Source: Kwoniella bestiolae CBS 10118
Lineage: Eukaryota > Basidiomycota > Tremellomycetes > Tremellales > Cryptococcaceae
DNA: 64,000 bases
Assembly: GCF_000512585.2 (NCBI RefSeq)
Contig: NC_089244.1
Location: 1,550,001-1,614,000 of the forward strand
Reading direction: 5' to 3'
Shown: piece by piece, positions 22,631 through 34,487 of the stretch
Layout: every line of letters begins with the position of its first letter
How positions within the stretch are numbered: position 1 is the first letter of the stretch
The notes under the pieces: generated by a model
Database searches by the model: none
What the model was told of the DNA's origin: nothing
What the model saw: the letters and a program-made list of their open reading frames with translations, nothing else
Translations under genes and position numbers: made by a program

Positions 22631-24829
22631 ATGTCCCCAGTAGCTATCAACACTCCCAACGCACCTGCCCAACCTGTTGGCGGCAAGGCCAAATTCTCGA
22701 CTCAGCAGATCATTAATCTCGAGCATGAGTATTCTGCGTGAGTCTTCGTCTGCTCTCATTCCTCATTGATCAGTAATCTGCGATTTGATGGCTAAATAAT
22801 ATAACGAGCTGAACTGATATGTTTTTCGTACAGTCACAACTATCACCCCTTGCCTGTGTAAGTCATCTACCATCTCAGTCTCGGATGACCGAGATCGCAC
22901 ACCGCAAATACAGGAGATATGCTGGTTATCCTCCTCCATGAAGAAGCAGAGCTAATTTATCCTTTTGCTGACCATATAGCTGCTTCGAAAGAGGTGAAGG
23001 TGCGCATGTGTGGGATCCCGAGGGAAATGAATACCTTGATTTCTTAGCTGCTTACTCGTGAGTGGATTACTACTCCAGCATCACTCGTCGTCCCTTTCTG
23101 CTAGTCTTTTATCGTGTATTGACCTTAGTCCATTCACCCAGAGCCGTCAACCAAGGTCATTGTCACCCTGATATCTGTGAGTGCACCGCACAATCCTAAC
23201 TGATTCGACTTCTTCAATAGATCATTACTGATACTCTACACTATATGGCAGTACAAACCCTCATAACCCAAGCTTCCAAGCTCACCCTCTCCTCACGAGC
23301 ATTCTACTCTTCCAACCTCGGCCCATTCGCCGAGAAAATAACCAAGATGTTCGGCTTCGACATGGTCCTCCCCATGAACACCGGTGCCGAGGCCGTCGAG
23401 ACAGCCATCAAACTTGCCAGAAAATGGGGATACGAAAAGAAGGGGATCAAAGAGGGTAAAGCCAAGGTCCTCAGTGTAGAGGGTAATTTCCACGGAAGGA
23501 CCATCGGTATCATCTCGATGTCGACTGATCCGGAATCGAGGAATGGGTTTGGACCGTTCCTTGATAATGTGGGCCCACAGTGGGATACGGGATTGATCAG
23601 GTATAATCACCCTGAGGACCTTGAGAGGACGCTGGAGAAGTATGGGGACGAGGTGGCGGCGTTTTTGGTGGAGCCTATTCAGGGTGAAGCTGGGTGAGTT
23701 GGGTGAACTTCCCTCGATACATTGAGAACTTGGATTTTACCATTCATTGCTATACGAAGAGCCTCGTGGGTATGAGAATTCCGCTGATGTTCGTTCGTAT
23801 CCCTACTCAGTATCTACGTACCAGACGATGGATACCTCGCCAAAATCCATGAGATCTGTAAGAAGTACAATGTCTTGTTGATTTGTGATGAAATCCAGAC
23901 TGGTCTTGCTAGAACTGGTAAAATGTGAGTGGCAACCACCTTAATGACGCATCGTTTATGCTCACTATGACTGCTCAGGCTCTGCTACGAATGGGACAAC
24001 ATCAAGCCTGATATGGTCATCCTCGGAAAGGCTTTGTCCGGTGGTAGTGAGTGTGGTTTGACCAGCTGTGACAGAACATCATATTGATGATCTTCTTGTC
24101 ATCATCTAGTGTACCCCGTATCATGTGTGATGGCCAGCAAGGAAATCATGCTCTGCATTAAACCTGGAGAACATGGATCTACCTATGGAGGGTGAGTATT
24201 TGTGCAATCTTTTGAGGAGAAAGGCTTGTTTCTTGGACGGACAAGAGCTGACTTCGGACATACCGTAGTAACCCCCTAGGATGTGCAGTGGCCATGACCG
24301 CCCTCGACGTGCTAGTCAACGAGAACTTGGTCGAGAGATCCCAAAAATTAGGTGAAATCTTCCGATCAGAATTGGCCAAACTGAACTCGCCATTCATCAA
24401 GATCATCCGAGGTAGAGGTTTGTTCAACGGTGTGGTGATTGATGAAAAGGCTTCGAAGAAGGGTAGAACAGCTTGGCAATTGTGTTTGTTGATGAAGTCC
24501 AAGGGTCTGTTGGCCAAGCCTACCCATGTTAACATGTAAGTTCAAATGGTCTCTAAAAGGGGCTGGTATATCCTCCAAGCGGAGATTGATGAGCTGATAC
24601 TGGATATGAAATCTTAGTATCCGATTCGCTCCTCCTCTTGTTATCTCCGAGGAAGATGTTTACAAAGCTACGAGGATCATCGCTGAGTCGTTGGAGGAAT
24701 TTGACGTTGTGAGTTGTCCTTTCCCGATATTCATAGGTGATCTGTAACCTGACTGTTGTGCTTCAGATCGAGCAGATCCCAGGAGATGAAGGTGAAGAGC
24801 ACGATGCTGTGATTGAACTTGAAGATTAG
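22631..24829 (+). CDS. CAR2: Ornithine aminotransferase
   Basis: PLP enzyme that moves the delta-amino group of ornithine to 2-oxoglutarate, giving glutamate semialdehyde in arginine catabolism and proline supply. About ten introns interrupt it. Recognisable stretches in order: FSTQQIINLEHEYSAHNYHP, CFERGEGAHVWDPEGNEYLD, NQGHCHPDI, FYSSNLGPFAEKITKMFG, MNTGAEAVETAIKLARKWGY, GNFHGRTIGIISMSTDPESR, FLVEPIQGEAG, LLICDEIQTGLARTGKM, ILGKALSGG (PLP lysine), GEHGSTYGGNPLGCAVAM and RGRGLFNGVVI. Length (about 450 residues) fits. There is no obvious presequence, as in the cytosolic fungal enzyme. It ends HDAVIELED with TAG 24827-24829. Confidence 0.95.
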
Positions 24830-25342
24830 GCGTATAATAGCGGAGACAGCTGGGAATGTACGAATATATATATAAGTTCATTGAGATGCATTGCAATATC
24901 ATCATGTGACCAGTAATCATATGCACACTGTCATATTTTACATCTCACAATGATCTTACGATGAGACGGCGAGATGGTGTTGGAACATGTATCATGTCCC
25001 GCATAAAGTGTAAGTGTTAGTGGCGTATTGTCGATCTGTTATGCCAAGAACAACGGAAATCACTCGGCACGTGGACATGGGATGGATGTTGGTTGAACCA
25101 ACGCGTAGAACCAGCAACTAATCATATTGAATATCCATCACTTACTATCTTATGCATCAATCGGACCATTGAACAGATGGACAGTACCATAGTAACATAG
25201 CACATATCGTTGTAAGAGCTCGTCAAGGGAAGGTTCTCAATGTTCAGACGGGATCGGTAAAAAGATATCTCCATAACACTTCTCCAAGGGAAGTTATCAA
25301 CATCTTTTCCCTTGGTCCGGTAGATAAGAGGGTCGATTCAAT
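24830..25342. other. Intergenic between OAT and NIPA-type gene
   Basis: About 510 bp of 3' flank and promoter. No gene or clear element seen. Confidence 0.5.
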
Positions 25343-27812
25343 ATGCCTGGAATTCCTGTGTTCGTAGCTATCTTGGTAGGGCTGGTATCGTCCTTCGTCC
25401 AATCACTAGGTGAGTTCACCTTCTTCCTCTAACGTTGACCTTCCCCAATGCGCCATCAACCATAGTGTTACCCCAAAGACCTACTATATGCAATTTACTG
25501 ATGACTTAACAGGCTTAACGATCCAACGTAAATCCCACCTCCTCGACTCCTCCCTCCCCCTCTCCCAACGTCGTCGACCAATCCGTCGACCCCTCTGGCT
25601 CCTGGGATTCGGAATCTACATAACCTCCAACATATTTTCAACGATATTCCAACTCGATTCCCTGCCCATCGTCATCCTCGCTCCCCTCGGTGCTATCTCG
25701 CTGATATACAATGCTGTTCTCGCACGAATCATGCTGGGCGATAAGTTCGGGAAAACTTGGATAATGGGGACGGGGCTCATAGCTCTCGGTGCGGTGTCTA
25801 TCGCTGTTTTCGGTGTGGTGAATGAGGGACATCATTCGTTAGATGAGGTGTTGCTGTTATTTAGGAGGGGAGCGTTCGTAGGATTTTTTAGTGTTATGAG
25901 TTTGGTTACGGCGGGGGTTATTGTCGTCGTGAGTTGGTTTGGCTCTCTTTCTCTTTCTCTTTCTCTTTCTCTTTCTCTTTCTCTTTCTCCTGAGGGGTCC
26001 GGGTTGAAGTGATAGTCAAGGTGTATGATGAGATGACTGGGGGACGGTAGAGAGATTGGACAGTGGATGGGAATGGCCTTACCCTTCATTGTGTGTCGAT
26101 GAGTGACCACGAACTGTCAAGGGGTATGCGAGCATTACGCAAGACCTATAGCTGATCTTATCTTTCTCATATGCCAGTCTCACATCACATCGTACCATAT
26201 CCATCGCCAATTATCACGAATCCAATTACCCGACAACCCAAATGAAACCGGCTCATCAACACCTACGTCCCTCGTACCGAGCAACTACGCCTCGCCCCAC
26301 TCCAACTCACAGGCCATCCCATTCCGCTCCAGACCTGCGAAGAAATCAAATACCCTCAGGAGATGGTCATCGCCCACTTCACCCGTATACAACACTGTAC
26401 CATTGCCCAGAGCAGCCAACAGCAACAGTAACAACCCCGAAGAAATACAGATACCGAAACATCACCTCCACCTTGAGATCCCCTCTTCCAACCCAAACAC
26501 CACCCAACCAAACGAGAGCCAACAACGTACCTTGACATTATGCGGACTAGGCTTCGCATCTGCCTCGGGGACATTATCGGGAATGTGTCTCGTGCTAGCT
26601 AAAGCTGCTGTGGAACTGTTGGTACTGAGTATAAATCACTTCAGGACTGGAGAAGGTAAAAATGAGTTTCTGAGAATCCAAACTTGGTTTCTTGTGTTGG
26701 GACTGGGTGTTTGTGCGATACTTCAGTTGGTGTATCTCAATTATAGTTTGACGTTCGCTTCGCCTGCTATTATTTGTCCGTTGGCTTTTTGCTTTTTCAA
26801 TTTGAGTAGTATATTTGGTGAGTTGGGTCCTTCTCTCTAAGCAGTAACCTTGCTCAACTTCGTCCATTATCCATGCCCGATTGTACTGGTGATACACTCT
26901 TGCCGTGTGGGATAGGATGCTAATGACCTACCCGGCATGTCTATCACAGACGGCCTAGTATTCTACGACCAATTCTCGAGGCTATCCATCTTACAGATCA
27001 CCTTCGTCTCTCTTGGCGTGGCGATCCTCCTCTTAGGCGTATGGGTCGTATCGGCCATTCAGCCCGATGCAGGCGTAGATATCGGAACATGGGTAGAAGA
27101 GGAATCTGACACAGAATCAATCATGGAAGATATCGAACAGAATCCATTCTTACAGACCGAATCGCCTACTCAGACACAGGTCAACCCACTCTCTCCCACG
27201 ATACCTGACCCCTTGAGCAGGTCATCCATCTTCCCCTCGAATGAACAGGGTACGCCAGAGGCATTACACCGATCGGTGTTTTCAAATCCCGAACATCCCT
27301 CTACGCCTACTTCACCGATGTCCCCCACTACCCGAAGGAGACACCATCATCATCGACTGAGGTATGGCTCGTTGATCCCTGATGCGCTGCCTACGGGGGC
27401 GCCCACGGGATTCTCGATAGGTCTAGGAGCCAGTTCGCCTGGTTTTGCGCTGAGATCAGGAAGTTTCTCTATTGATGGGAATTTCCACCCTCACCATCCT
27501 TCCGCTCATTCGCCTTTATTAGGCCAGGGAGATGGTTGGGGAAGACACGGGCATGTGCGAAGTAGGTCGGAGGGACAGAGGGGTTTCTCAGCTATTGTGT
27601 CGGGTCAAGACGATGGTGGGTATGAAGCAAGGACGGAGGAGGAGGATGCAGTAGGGGACGTGGGAGAGAATACGGTAGAAGGGGAATTGAGGGAGTGGAC
27701 GGAGAGGGATGAGAATGGGGATGTAAAGAGGAAGGCATGGTGGGAGAGGTTATTTGGGAGGGAGTTGAGGGGACAGGGGAAAGTCAGACTGGAGGGGGAT
27801 GAGCGGACGTGA
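25343..27812 (+). CDS. NIPA-type magnesium transporter (DUF803) with long cytosolic insert and tail
   Basis: Integral membrane protein of the NIPA family, inferred to move Mg2+. It starts MPGIPVFVAILVGLVSSFVQ. The core shows IQRKSHLL, PLWLLGFGIYITSNIFSTIF, APLGAISLIYNAVLARIMLG and GTGLIALGAVSIAVFG, then after a large loop GFASASGTLSGMCLVLAKAA, LQLVYLNYSLTFASPAIICP and DGLVFYDQFSRL, all in NIPA order. Introns fall near 25410-25510, 25930-26174 and 26820-26950. A Ser/Pro-rich insert of about 110 residues splits helices 4 and 5, and the C-terminal tail after the last helix adds about 250 disordered residues with a His run. The tail is longer than in animal NIPA proteins; its role is unknown. Confidence 0.85.
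25945..25990. repeat. Hexanucleotide (CTCTTT)n microsatellite in an intron
   Basis: About seven copies of a pyrimidine hexamer just downstream of the GTGAGT donor of the intron at about 25930-26174. Confidence 0.9.
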
Positions 27813-28410
27813 TTTGGGTGTATGTGTATCATGTATGTACTGTATCGGATTTGCATCATCTAGCATATGCATATGCATATCGGTATCTTGCTCACATGTC
27901 GTGTGTGCGATGTATACTCTTACAGCTGAGATCTCTTGCTGCATCCATATTGAAGAACAGCATACTCGTACGCAGAGAGGAGCGTTCTTTGGTGAATGGC
28001 CTTTCCTATGCTGTTCTCGTTCTCCTTTCGATACTGTGTTTGCTGTCCCTCATCAGATGGAGAAACGCATAGAGATGGTAACATTGCCTATCACGAGGAT
28101 AGTCATAGCGTCCTCTTTATTACCATACTTATACTGCTTCTACATTATCGCTTAACAGACAAAGGCATAGAGGGGATGACATTACCGGACGTGAGCCTTG
28201 TCTATGGTGTTCTCTATCCTACTGTATGTCGACGCTTTGACCTTTATTCTTGATCAGGACCAGATCAACTTGACTAGACACTTTGACGAGGAGGTGAAGT
28301 CAAGTTGAGTCTAGAATTGGTTCCTCTATGTTGATCATCCTCCATGCTTCGTTCCCCATATAGGATTTCGAACAAGCAGACTCATAGCCTTGACATACAA
28401 TCCAGCAAAG
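27813..28410. other. Intergenic upstream of STS1, with an inverted repeat
   Basis: No gene supported. TCAACTTGACT (28265-28275) faces its exact reverse complement (28298-28308) across 22 bp, about 100 bp before the STS1 ATG. Confidence 0.7.
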
Positions 28411-29145
28411 ATGTTCTATCCTCCTCCGTCCAAACGTGCTCGTCAAGACAGTTCCACCTCGACCTCAACAGAGCATCCCCAACTCACCCAACTCAACCAT
28501 GCTCTGACTACCCTCCCACCGCCGCAACTCACACAAATCCTCCAAATCGTCCTACCCCACCACCCTCACGCCCTGGCAGACTTTCTCACACATCATCAAG
28601 CGTACCTCTCCTCCCTCGAAGATGCACGGCGCAAAGCCCCTCCGAAGGATTTCGACCACCTCTCCAAATCCGTATGGAAAGAACTCAACATAACTCATCG
28701 GAAACTACGGCCATCCCAGCAATTCGAAGTTATAGGCGATATCCAAGAGGTAATCGAGGACGCTATCAAGACTATCCTGAGAGGATGCAAGGACTCTCCG
28801 AGGGTAGAGACCAAGTTATCTGCTTTGGAGACTTTACGGAAGATCGGGAAAAGTATGATTCTCTGCGATGAAGGGGAGATAAGGAAGGGGATTATACATT
28901 ATACGCCATCTGTACTTGCCGATGCTATGGTGGAGATCTTACATGGGATGGATGAGGGGGAGATGGACAGGTTGGAGGAGACTGAGACGCCGGGGGGGAT
29001 TAGGTGGTTGGAGAGTCAGTATGGACGGTACGGGGTGAATGTTTTTGGGGCGGTGCTGTATGTTTTGGATGGGGATGATGATGAGGAGGAGGATGGGAGT
29101 GATGAGGAGGAGGATGGGAGTGATGAGGAGGGAGAGGAGGACTAA
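28411..29145 (+). CDS. STS1: Tethering factor for nuclear proteasome (STS1/Cut8)
   Basis: Cut8/Sts1 anchors the 26S proteasome at the nucleus. A single exon of 244 codons. The N-terminal patch PPSKRARQ is the kind of basic motif that acts as nuclear signal in Cut8. The helical core follows the family order: LTQILQIVLPHHPHALADFL, then KDFDHLSKSVWKELN, then EVIGDIQEVIEDAIKTILRG, then KLSALETLRKIGKSMILCDE and GEIRKGIIHYTPSVLADAMV. The C-terminus is an acidic repeat (EEEDGSDEEEDGSDEE) encoded by two copies of a 21-bp unit. ATG 28411 follows AGCAAAG. Confidence 0.85.
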   Translation: MFYPPPSKRARQDSSTSTSTEHPQLTQLNHALTTLPPPQLTQILQIVLPHHPHALADFLTHHQAYLSSLEDARRKAPPKDFDHLSKSVWKELNITHRKLRPSQQFEVIGDIQEVIEDAIKTILRGCKDSPRVETKLSALETLRKIGKSMILCDEGEIRKGIIHYTPSVLADAMVEILHGMDEGEMDRLEETETPGGIRWLESQYGRYGVNVFGAVLYVLDGDDDEEEDGSDEEEDGSDEEGEED

Positions 29146-29500
29146 GACTGTGATTCATTTATCTGCAGGCTGCAAGGATTCGACGATGGGCTTCTCTTAA
29201 GTTATGTTTATAGATCACGATGGGTACGATTTACGTGGAATGGTAATGTCTATACAGTAACGGCAGAATGACTGATAATGACCATACGAACTCTTATGTA
29301 TATATGGTAGAGATGGTAGACTTAGACACAGAGTTATAGCTCTTGACTGACAATACGACGATCGGATGATTAGTGCTTCACGAGACGACCACAATCTGCT
29401 CAATGATCAACTGTGTTTCGATGATCATTCCCATTTGTTACGACCGTACGCGGAATGCTGAATGAACGAGGTATGCATTTGACTCTAAGTGTACATGACC
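29146..29500. other. Convergent 3' region between STS1 and ALG3
   Basis: About 355 bp between two stop codons. Nothing else seen. Confidence 0.5.
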
Positions 29501-31449
29501 CTACTGTACCTTCTTCTCTTCCCGTCCCGATATGAACCCATTTGATCTCTTTATGAACAATCCGCCCAATATTAAAACATGACCCAGCATCAACAAACCC
29601 GACGAAAGCGGTGTAGCAGGTGTGATCTCCCATGCGTATTCAATCATCAGCCAAATCACGATCCTACAGCGCATCAAAGTCAAAGTCAACCTCACTGTCG
29701 CCGGAGACCGTATGTGTGGCATGTCCCAACTCACCCTGATAGCAGATTACCCCATGCGCCGCCTGAATAGAGGAGGAATGGCAATTGGTGGAAATACCAC
29801 GATTGGAATTGATAATGCAATGATCTGGCGAAGAGGATGCCGACCAAGCTGGATGTGAAGAGTGTTAAGGGGATATCTATGCCGTGGGGAGTAGAACCAA
29901 GAATCAGGTCAGCTTATTGCTTTTGATGCTCCTCTGTCCTGTCAAAGATTGTCTTCCTCGGATGTGTAACGGGTGACTCACGGTACGAAGGTAATTGACC
30001 ATGTCCAACAGCAGGCTTCGACCATCTACCCAAACCATCCTTCAACACAGCCAATGTCCCTCCGGGTACAGGAGACCACTTGAACGCAGCGAAGAGACCG
30101 ACAATGCCCAGCTACGTCACTCGCATCATCAGCTTACATTCTCCCGCGTGAACATGGAACAGTTGTTCAAGTGATATAATGTGATGAGTGAAGGACGATC
30201 TCACATGTCCAGCCAAAAGCAATGTCGCTCTTTCCCTGCTCAAAAAGCTCTTCTCATCTATGAACCGCCAATTTACCGTCCACTCGTATAAGAATTGCCG
30301 AGAGAAGTCAAAGGCGGAGGTGAAATATGCTTTGGAGAGGTAAGCCGAAGAGAGGAAATAGGGAGAGGGGAGTAAAATCTATTAGAGGGTTTACAACAGA
30401 TTTAGCTATCGACACCCACCGTACAAGTGTATAGTCATACATAGCTCTCTCGGTCACTCGTCCAATGACTGGGATGTGGTTGTCAAGTAGTGTTCAATCA
30501 ACTCACTTGTATAGCCCCTATCGTCATGATCCCTTCAATCGTCCCATACACCCCTCTATACTGGAATAGCAAAACCAATAATCCAGGCAAAAACAACAAG
30601 ATGTTCATTTTGACTCCCAGGGCCAGACTATTCCATCGCTAAATAAGCTATACTTCTCTCATTGGAAAAGAAAGAGGGCTTACCTGAACAGAACACTCCC
30701 AGCCCTCCAGCCATATTTACCACCCAGCATAAAAGCCACCACACTGCCATAGAAAATCATCATGGCTATAGGATCGTTGAAGAGCCGCAAGAGGAAGATG
30801 GAGTGTAATCTCTTTGAAAGGCATAGCGGGATGAGTAAGATCTGGGGGTAATGTTTCGTCTTGCCAGAGAGGTAGTATATCGTCGATACTAGTAATAATG
30901 TCGTAATGTAGAACCCTAAGAAGATGTACTGTGCTGGTCGGATGGAGTCTATGGAGGGGAGGAGTTTGTAGAATGCTGCGTAGATGTAGAGGTGCAATGC
31001 GGGATATCTGATTCGTGGACGGTCAGCTTCCTAGCCACACACACACAGACTGATAGAAAGACAGCTAAGTCAACAGGAATGTATGAGAGAAAGGATGAGC
31101 TTACACCAAAGGTCCAGTCTCTCCCTCAATCTTTGAATAATCCCTCTCACCGTTCAAGAACATCTCGACCTGCTGGATATAAGCTGGCCAATCGATCTTT
31201 GTATCTGTCCCGCATATCTCAGCTATACCCTTCTGTTTCAATTGTATATGAGAGACTTTGTGACTCACACGGTATCTTCCATATTATCAACACCCCCAAC
31301 AGAGCCTCACCAACCACCAGCAGAGCTACAAAGGGCCAGAACCATTTCCTATCGAGAAGCAGTGATTTGACCAGGTCAATTACGCTTGATATTAGTCCTT
31401 GATGTGGATGGGACGTATCTCTTGGTGCTGAGGTAGTTGGAGGCATCAT
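29501..31449 (-). CDS. ALG3: Dol-P-Man:Man5GlcNAc2-PP-Dol alpha-1,3-mannosyltransferase (ALG3, GT58)
   Basis: ER membrane enzyme that adds the first dolichol-phosphate-mannose-derived mannose to the N-glycan precursor. Spliced exons read YTEIDWPAYIQQVEMFLNGE, then YSKIEGETGPLVYPALHLYI, IRPAQYIFLGFYITTLLLV, LCLSKRLHSIFLLRLFNDP and LGVKMNILLFLPGLLVLLFQ, then FSRQFLYEWTVNWRFIDE, FARSLHYQFQSWYFHQLPFL and IEYAWEITPATPLSSGLLML. These are the ALG3 signatures (TEIDWxAYM, GPLVYPA, SKRxHSIFxLRLFND, VNWRF, ARSLHYQF.W). About seven introns. It starts MMPPTTSAPR and stops at 29501-29503. Multiple hydrophobic helices are visible and the length (about 440 residues) fits. Confidence 0.93.
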
Positions 31450-31825
31450 TACTTTAGGTTCCTGCTTTCCTCCCTCGTGAAGTGCTGTCGAAGAATATGA
31501 AAAGGAGCAACAAGTCGGGTCTAGACACGTTGATTCACTCGAGAACTCTTGGTCAATGTTGTTGTTACCGAGCGAGGTCCGACGGAAGTAGCGCCAATGC
31601 CGTGGAAGCGGTCCGAGCCGATCGCTGAGGTGAAATCACAACCTAAGACTAGTTTTGGACAAGTTACATCGATACATATCACAACTATCTAATCATAAAC
31701 ATAACAAGCTACAGTGGGACATATAAGAAGTCAATGACAACGGACATATGGATGGGTCGAAAACAGGGACAGAAAACAGAACAACTTTCTCTTGCTACCA
31801 ACATAGATACTCTTCTTCTTTTCCA
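31450..31825. other. Intergenic, ALG3 promoter
   Basis: About 375 bp. A GC-rich patch at 31565-31625 (repeats of GGTCCGA type) resembles one near 2905-2945. No gene seen. Confidence 0.45.
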
Positions 31826-34487
31826 TCACTCATCAGCCAAATCATCATAATACGAAAACACCTCCCCGTTATCCCTCAACTGCCCAAAACAAATGTCCAC
31901 CTCTCGACTGGTGATCTGATAGATCTCCTGGAGATACATGATCTCGTCCCTGCACTGCCCCATATATCTCACATTGAGCGAATGGGTGAAATCGATCAGT
32001 CGGATCCCAGAGTCGATACTTGGATATTCAATCATGGGGTTCCATCGTATCGTCTCAGGACTCAGGAAGCCGTGGTGGATCTTGAGCTTGTGAAGCTGGA
32101 CGTAGGCTGCTATGATCTCTAGTCTGTTCGACATGAGATCGCGACATCAGCTAAACTTGTTAACCGCAAATCTCGTGAAGCCTACTCACTTGTGCGTGTT
32201 CCTCAGCAACTCTGGGCTGTGATCCTGAGGAAACCCGAATCTCTGATTCATCGATATACCCACATCTTCCAGTAACTCGATGAATACCTTGTGACGTCTA
32301 TCAATCATGTTCTCGCTTCCGTCACTTTTCCTTAGATGGCCTACCCATTCCCAGAGACCATAAAAGCGAGGAATGACTTCGCCCTGAAGTGGAGCGCCGG
32401 TCTGATTGTAAGTGTAAACCTCGTTGATCATCGATTGTCTCGCTTCTCGTTGTGTGGATCCCGGGTATCTTGGGTCATCGTCGAAAGCTCTCGGACAGAT
32501 AACCTTGATCACCACCTGTCTATCGTCGATATCACCGTGTACTTTCGGTTCTCCAAATGGGTACGTATGCAGGATACCTCGGTAGACATCCGCATGACCA
32601 CCAGCGCTGACAAGCTCCGAGACAGTGAGATACAGATCTCTGAATTCGGTACAACATGGTTGAGTGCTGATTAATGAGATTATATGTGGTTCAACCGGGG
32701 TGGGATGGCAGGAGAATATTTTACCACATTCGAATCCGTACAGTCTGGTGGTTTCTTTGAAACTTGATTCAGCAGCTAACAATTCGAATATGACGTGAAG
32801 GTTCGGTTTCGCCCATTTCATCGGTGATCGAATGGTGTAAGCGGCAGTTCGATCCAATTCAACGACGTCAAACTCTCTCGCAGGAACCATATCCCGATCC
32901 TGATGATTAAGATCCAGTCAGCTTGTAGACACACAGCTGACATGGCCGAAGCTTACTCTACTCACTGGGTGGGAAGGAAACAGCGTTCTCGCTTCACCCT
33001 TGTCTTGCATCATGATACATCTGTATGCCGACCTACGCTCCTGCCAATCGAGATCCATCGGATGCAGCTCGCCAGATTTGAGATCATCGGCCAACATTTC
33101 CATTGCGTATAATCCTATTCGAGCGGCGTTGAAGTCTTCGACAGTGAATTCGGGCGGAATTTCGAAAACAGGTACAATCGCTCGAGGAATAGTTGGAGAT
33201 GCAAAAGGATCGACCCATACCATCTCACCAGAAGGAGCCTCGATCATTTGTGTGCCAGATGGTTCTGTGAATACACCGAGGATGTCAGCGAGAAGTATGA
33301 GTAAGGACGAAAGGGTGAATTTGAAGTATCAGGCAGAAACCCAGAGAAATAGACCAAGTGAAAAGAAGACGTTGGAGAAGAATTATACACCCACCTCGCC
33401 ATTTGGGTAAAGATGTCTTTCTATACTCCGCTTTCTCAGATTCGAAGATCGCTATCCTCCAATCTTGAGGTACATATCGAAGAAGACTAGGTTTGACCAC
33501 TTGATCCAGTCTGACAGGGAGTGGATCAGAAGGGAAGTGGGGTCTGAACCTGGTCCTACTTGGTGTCTCCGCTGGCGGTTGTTCTTCGATCTCTTCCGGT
33601 CCCCCCGAAGGGGTGGGGGCGGGTACGGTTGGGGAAGAGTAACTTCCTCGCTCGTCCTCTACCTCTTCTATCGGTCCTTGAGCCTGTTGCTGACCTTGCG
33701 CTTGTTGAATTGGTGCTTGCTGAGTCTGCGCTTGCTGAGGTAGTGTTGGCTGAGGCTGTGCTGGTTGAGGTTGTGCTTGCGGAAGTTGCGTTTGTTGATT
33801 TTGTGAATGCTGAACTGGTGCTTGCGAAGTTTGTGCTTGCTGACCTTGTACTTGTTGCGTTTGTGCTTGTTGTAACTGTGGTTGCTGAGTCTGCGCTTGT
33901 TGATTTTGAGCTTGTTGATTTTGTGTTTGTCGATTTTGTGTTTGTTGATCGTGCGATTGTTGATGTTGTGCTTGCTGGTGTTGTGCTTGCTGACTTTGAC
34001 CTTGTTGACTGAGGACTTGCTGTGCTGAAGTCGTCGGAACCACAGCTCCTCCGGTCTGTCCATCCGATGAAGTGGTAACGCTTTGATGCTCGCCAACTGG
34101 TCCAGAAGAAGAAGCAGAGGGAGCACCTTGACTCAGTTCCAATCCCAACCCTACCCCTTCCCCAAGTCCACCTTCACCCTCTTCCTCACGTCCAGACATG
34201 GTCATCGCGGTGCTGATAGCGGAGAAGTTCCTCTTACCCAGTTGGGTTACACCTTCGGAAGGACCGCGGAAAGAGAGACCAGCCATCGAGCCTGTCATCT
34301 GATGTGTGTTTGAGGTGACCCTCGGAGTGATCTCGGGCGATTGTTGAGGTGTCGTGTGCTCGGGAGGCGGGGTATGAGGTTGAGGGTGAGAATGGGATGG
34401 GGAAGAGGAGGTCATACTGATATTTGGGGAGTGTTCGGGGGTGGGATCGTGAGCTTGAGGAGGAGTGGATGGATGGTCGTCGGACAT
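31826..34487 (-). CDS. Protein-kinase-like protein with degenerate catalytic loop and Gln-rich repeat N-terminus
   Basis: Four exons join in phase (LPKWR/EPSGTQ; HP/DRDMVPA; NTHK/LEII). The C-terminal half has a kinase-like fold: glycine-loop-like VSAGGHADVYRG, VAIK-like DDRQVVIKVI with Lys, then HHGFLSPETIRW where active enzymes have HGDLxxxN, then LIDFTHS in the DFG place. The catalytic Asp is replaced by Phe and the Asn by Thr, so it is probably a pseudokinase. It resembles the fungal kinase-like families with HGDL-type loops that are often expanded. The N-terminal half is disordered and carries a pentapeptide Gln array. ATG 34487 was chosen; the frame extends further upstream without other support. 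Substrate and partners are unknown. Confidence 0.7.
33650..34030 (-). repeat. Coding 15-bp minisatellite, Gln-rich pentapeptide array
   Basis: About 25 imperfect copies of a 5-residue unit close to Q-x-Q-Q-A in one exon of the kinase-like gene. Copies differ mainly at the second and fifth residues (QNQQA, QTQQP, QLQQA, QGQQA). The DNA shows a 15-nt period of CTTGTTGATTTTGTG type on the plus strand. Confidence 0.9.

Noticed and set aside
33560..34012. Plus-strand frame with repeated LVLAEVVLA-like units
   Set aside because: Antisense translation of the 15-bp Gln-repeat minisatellite.
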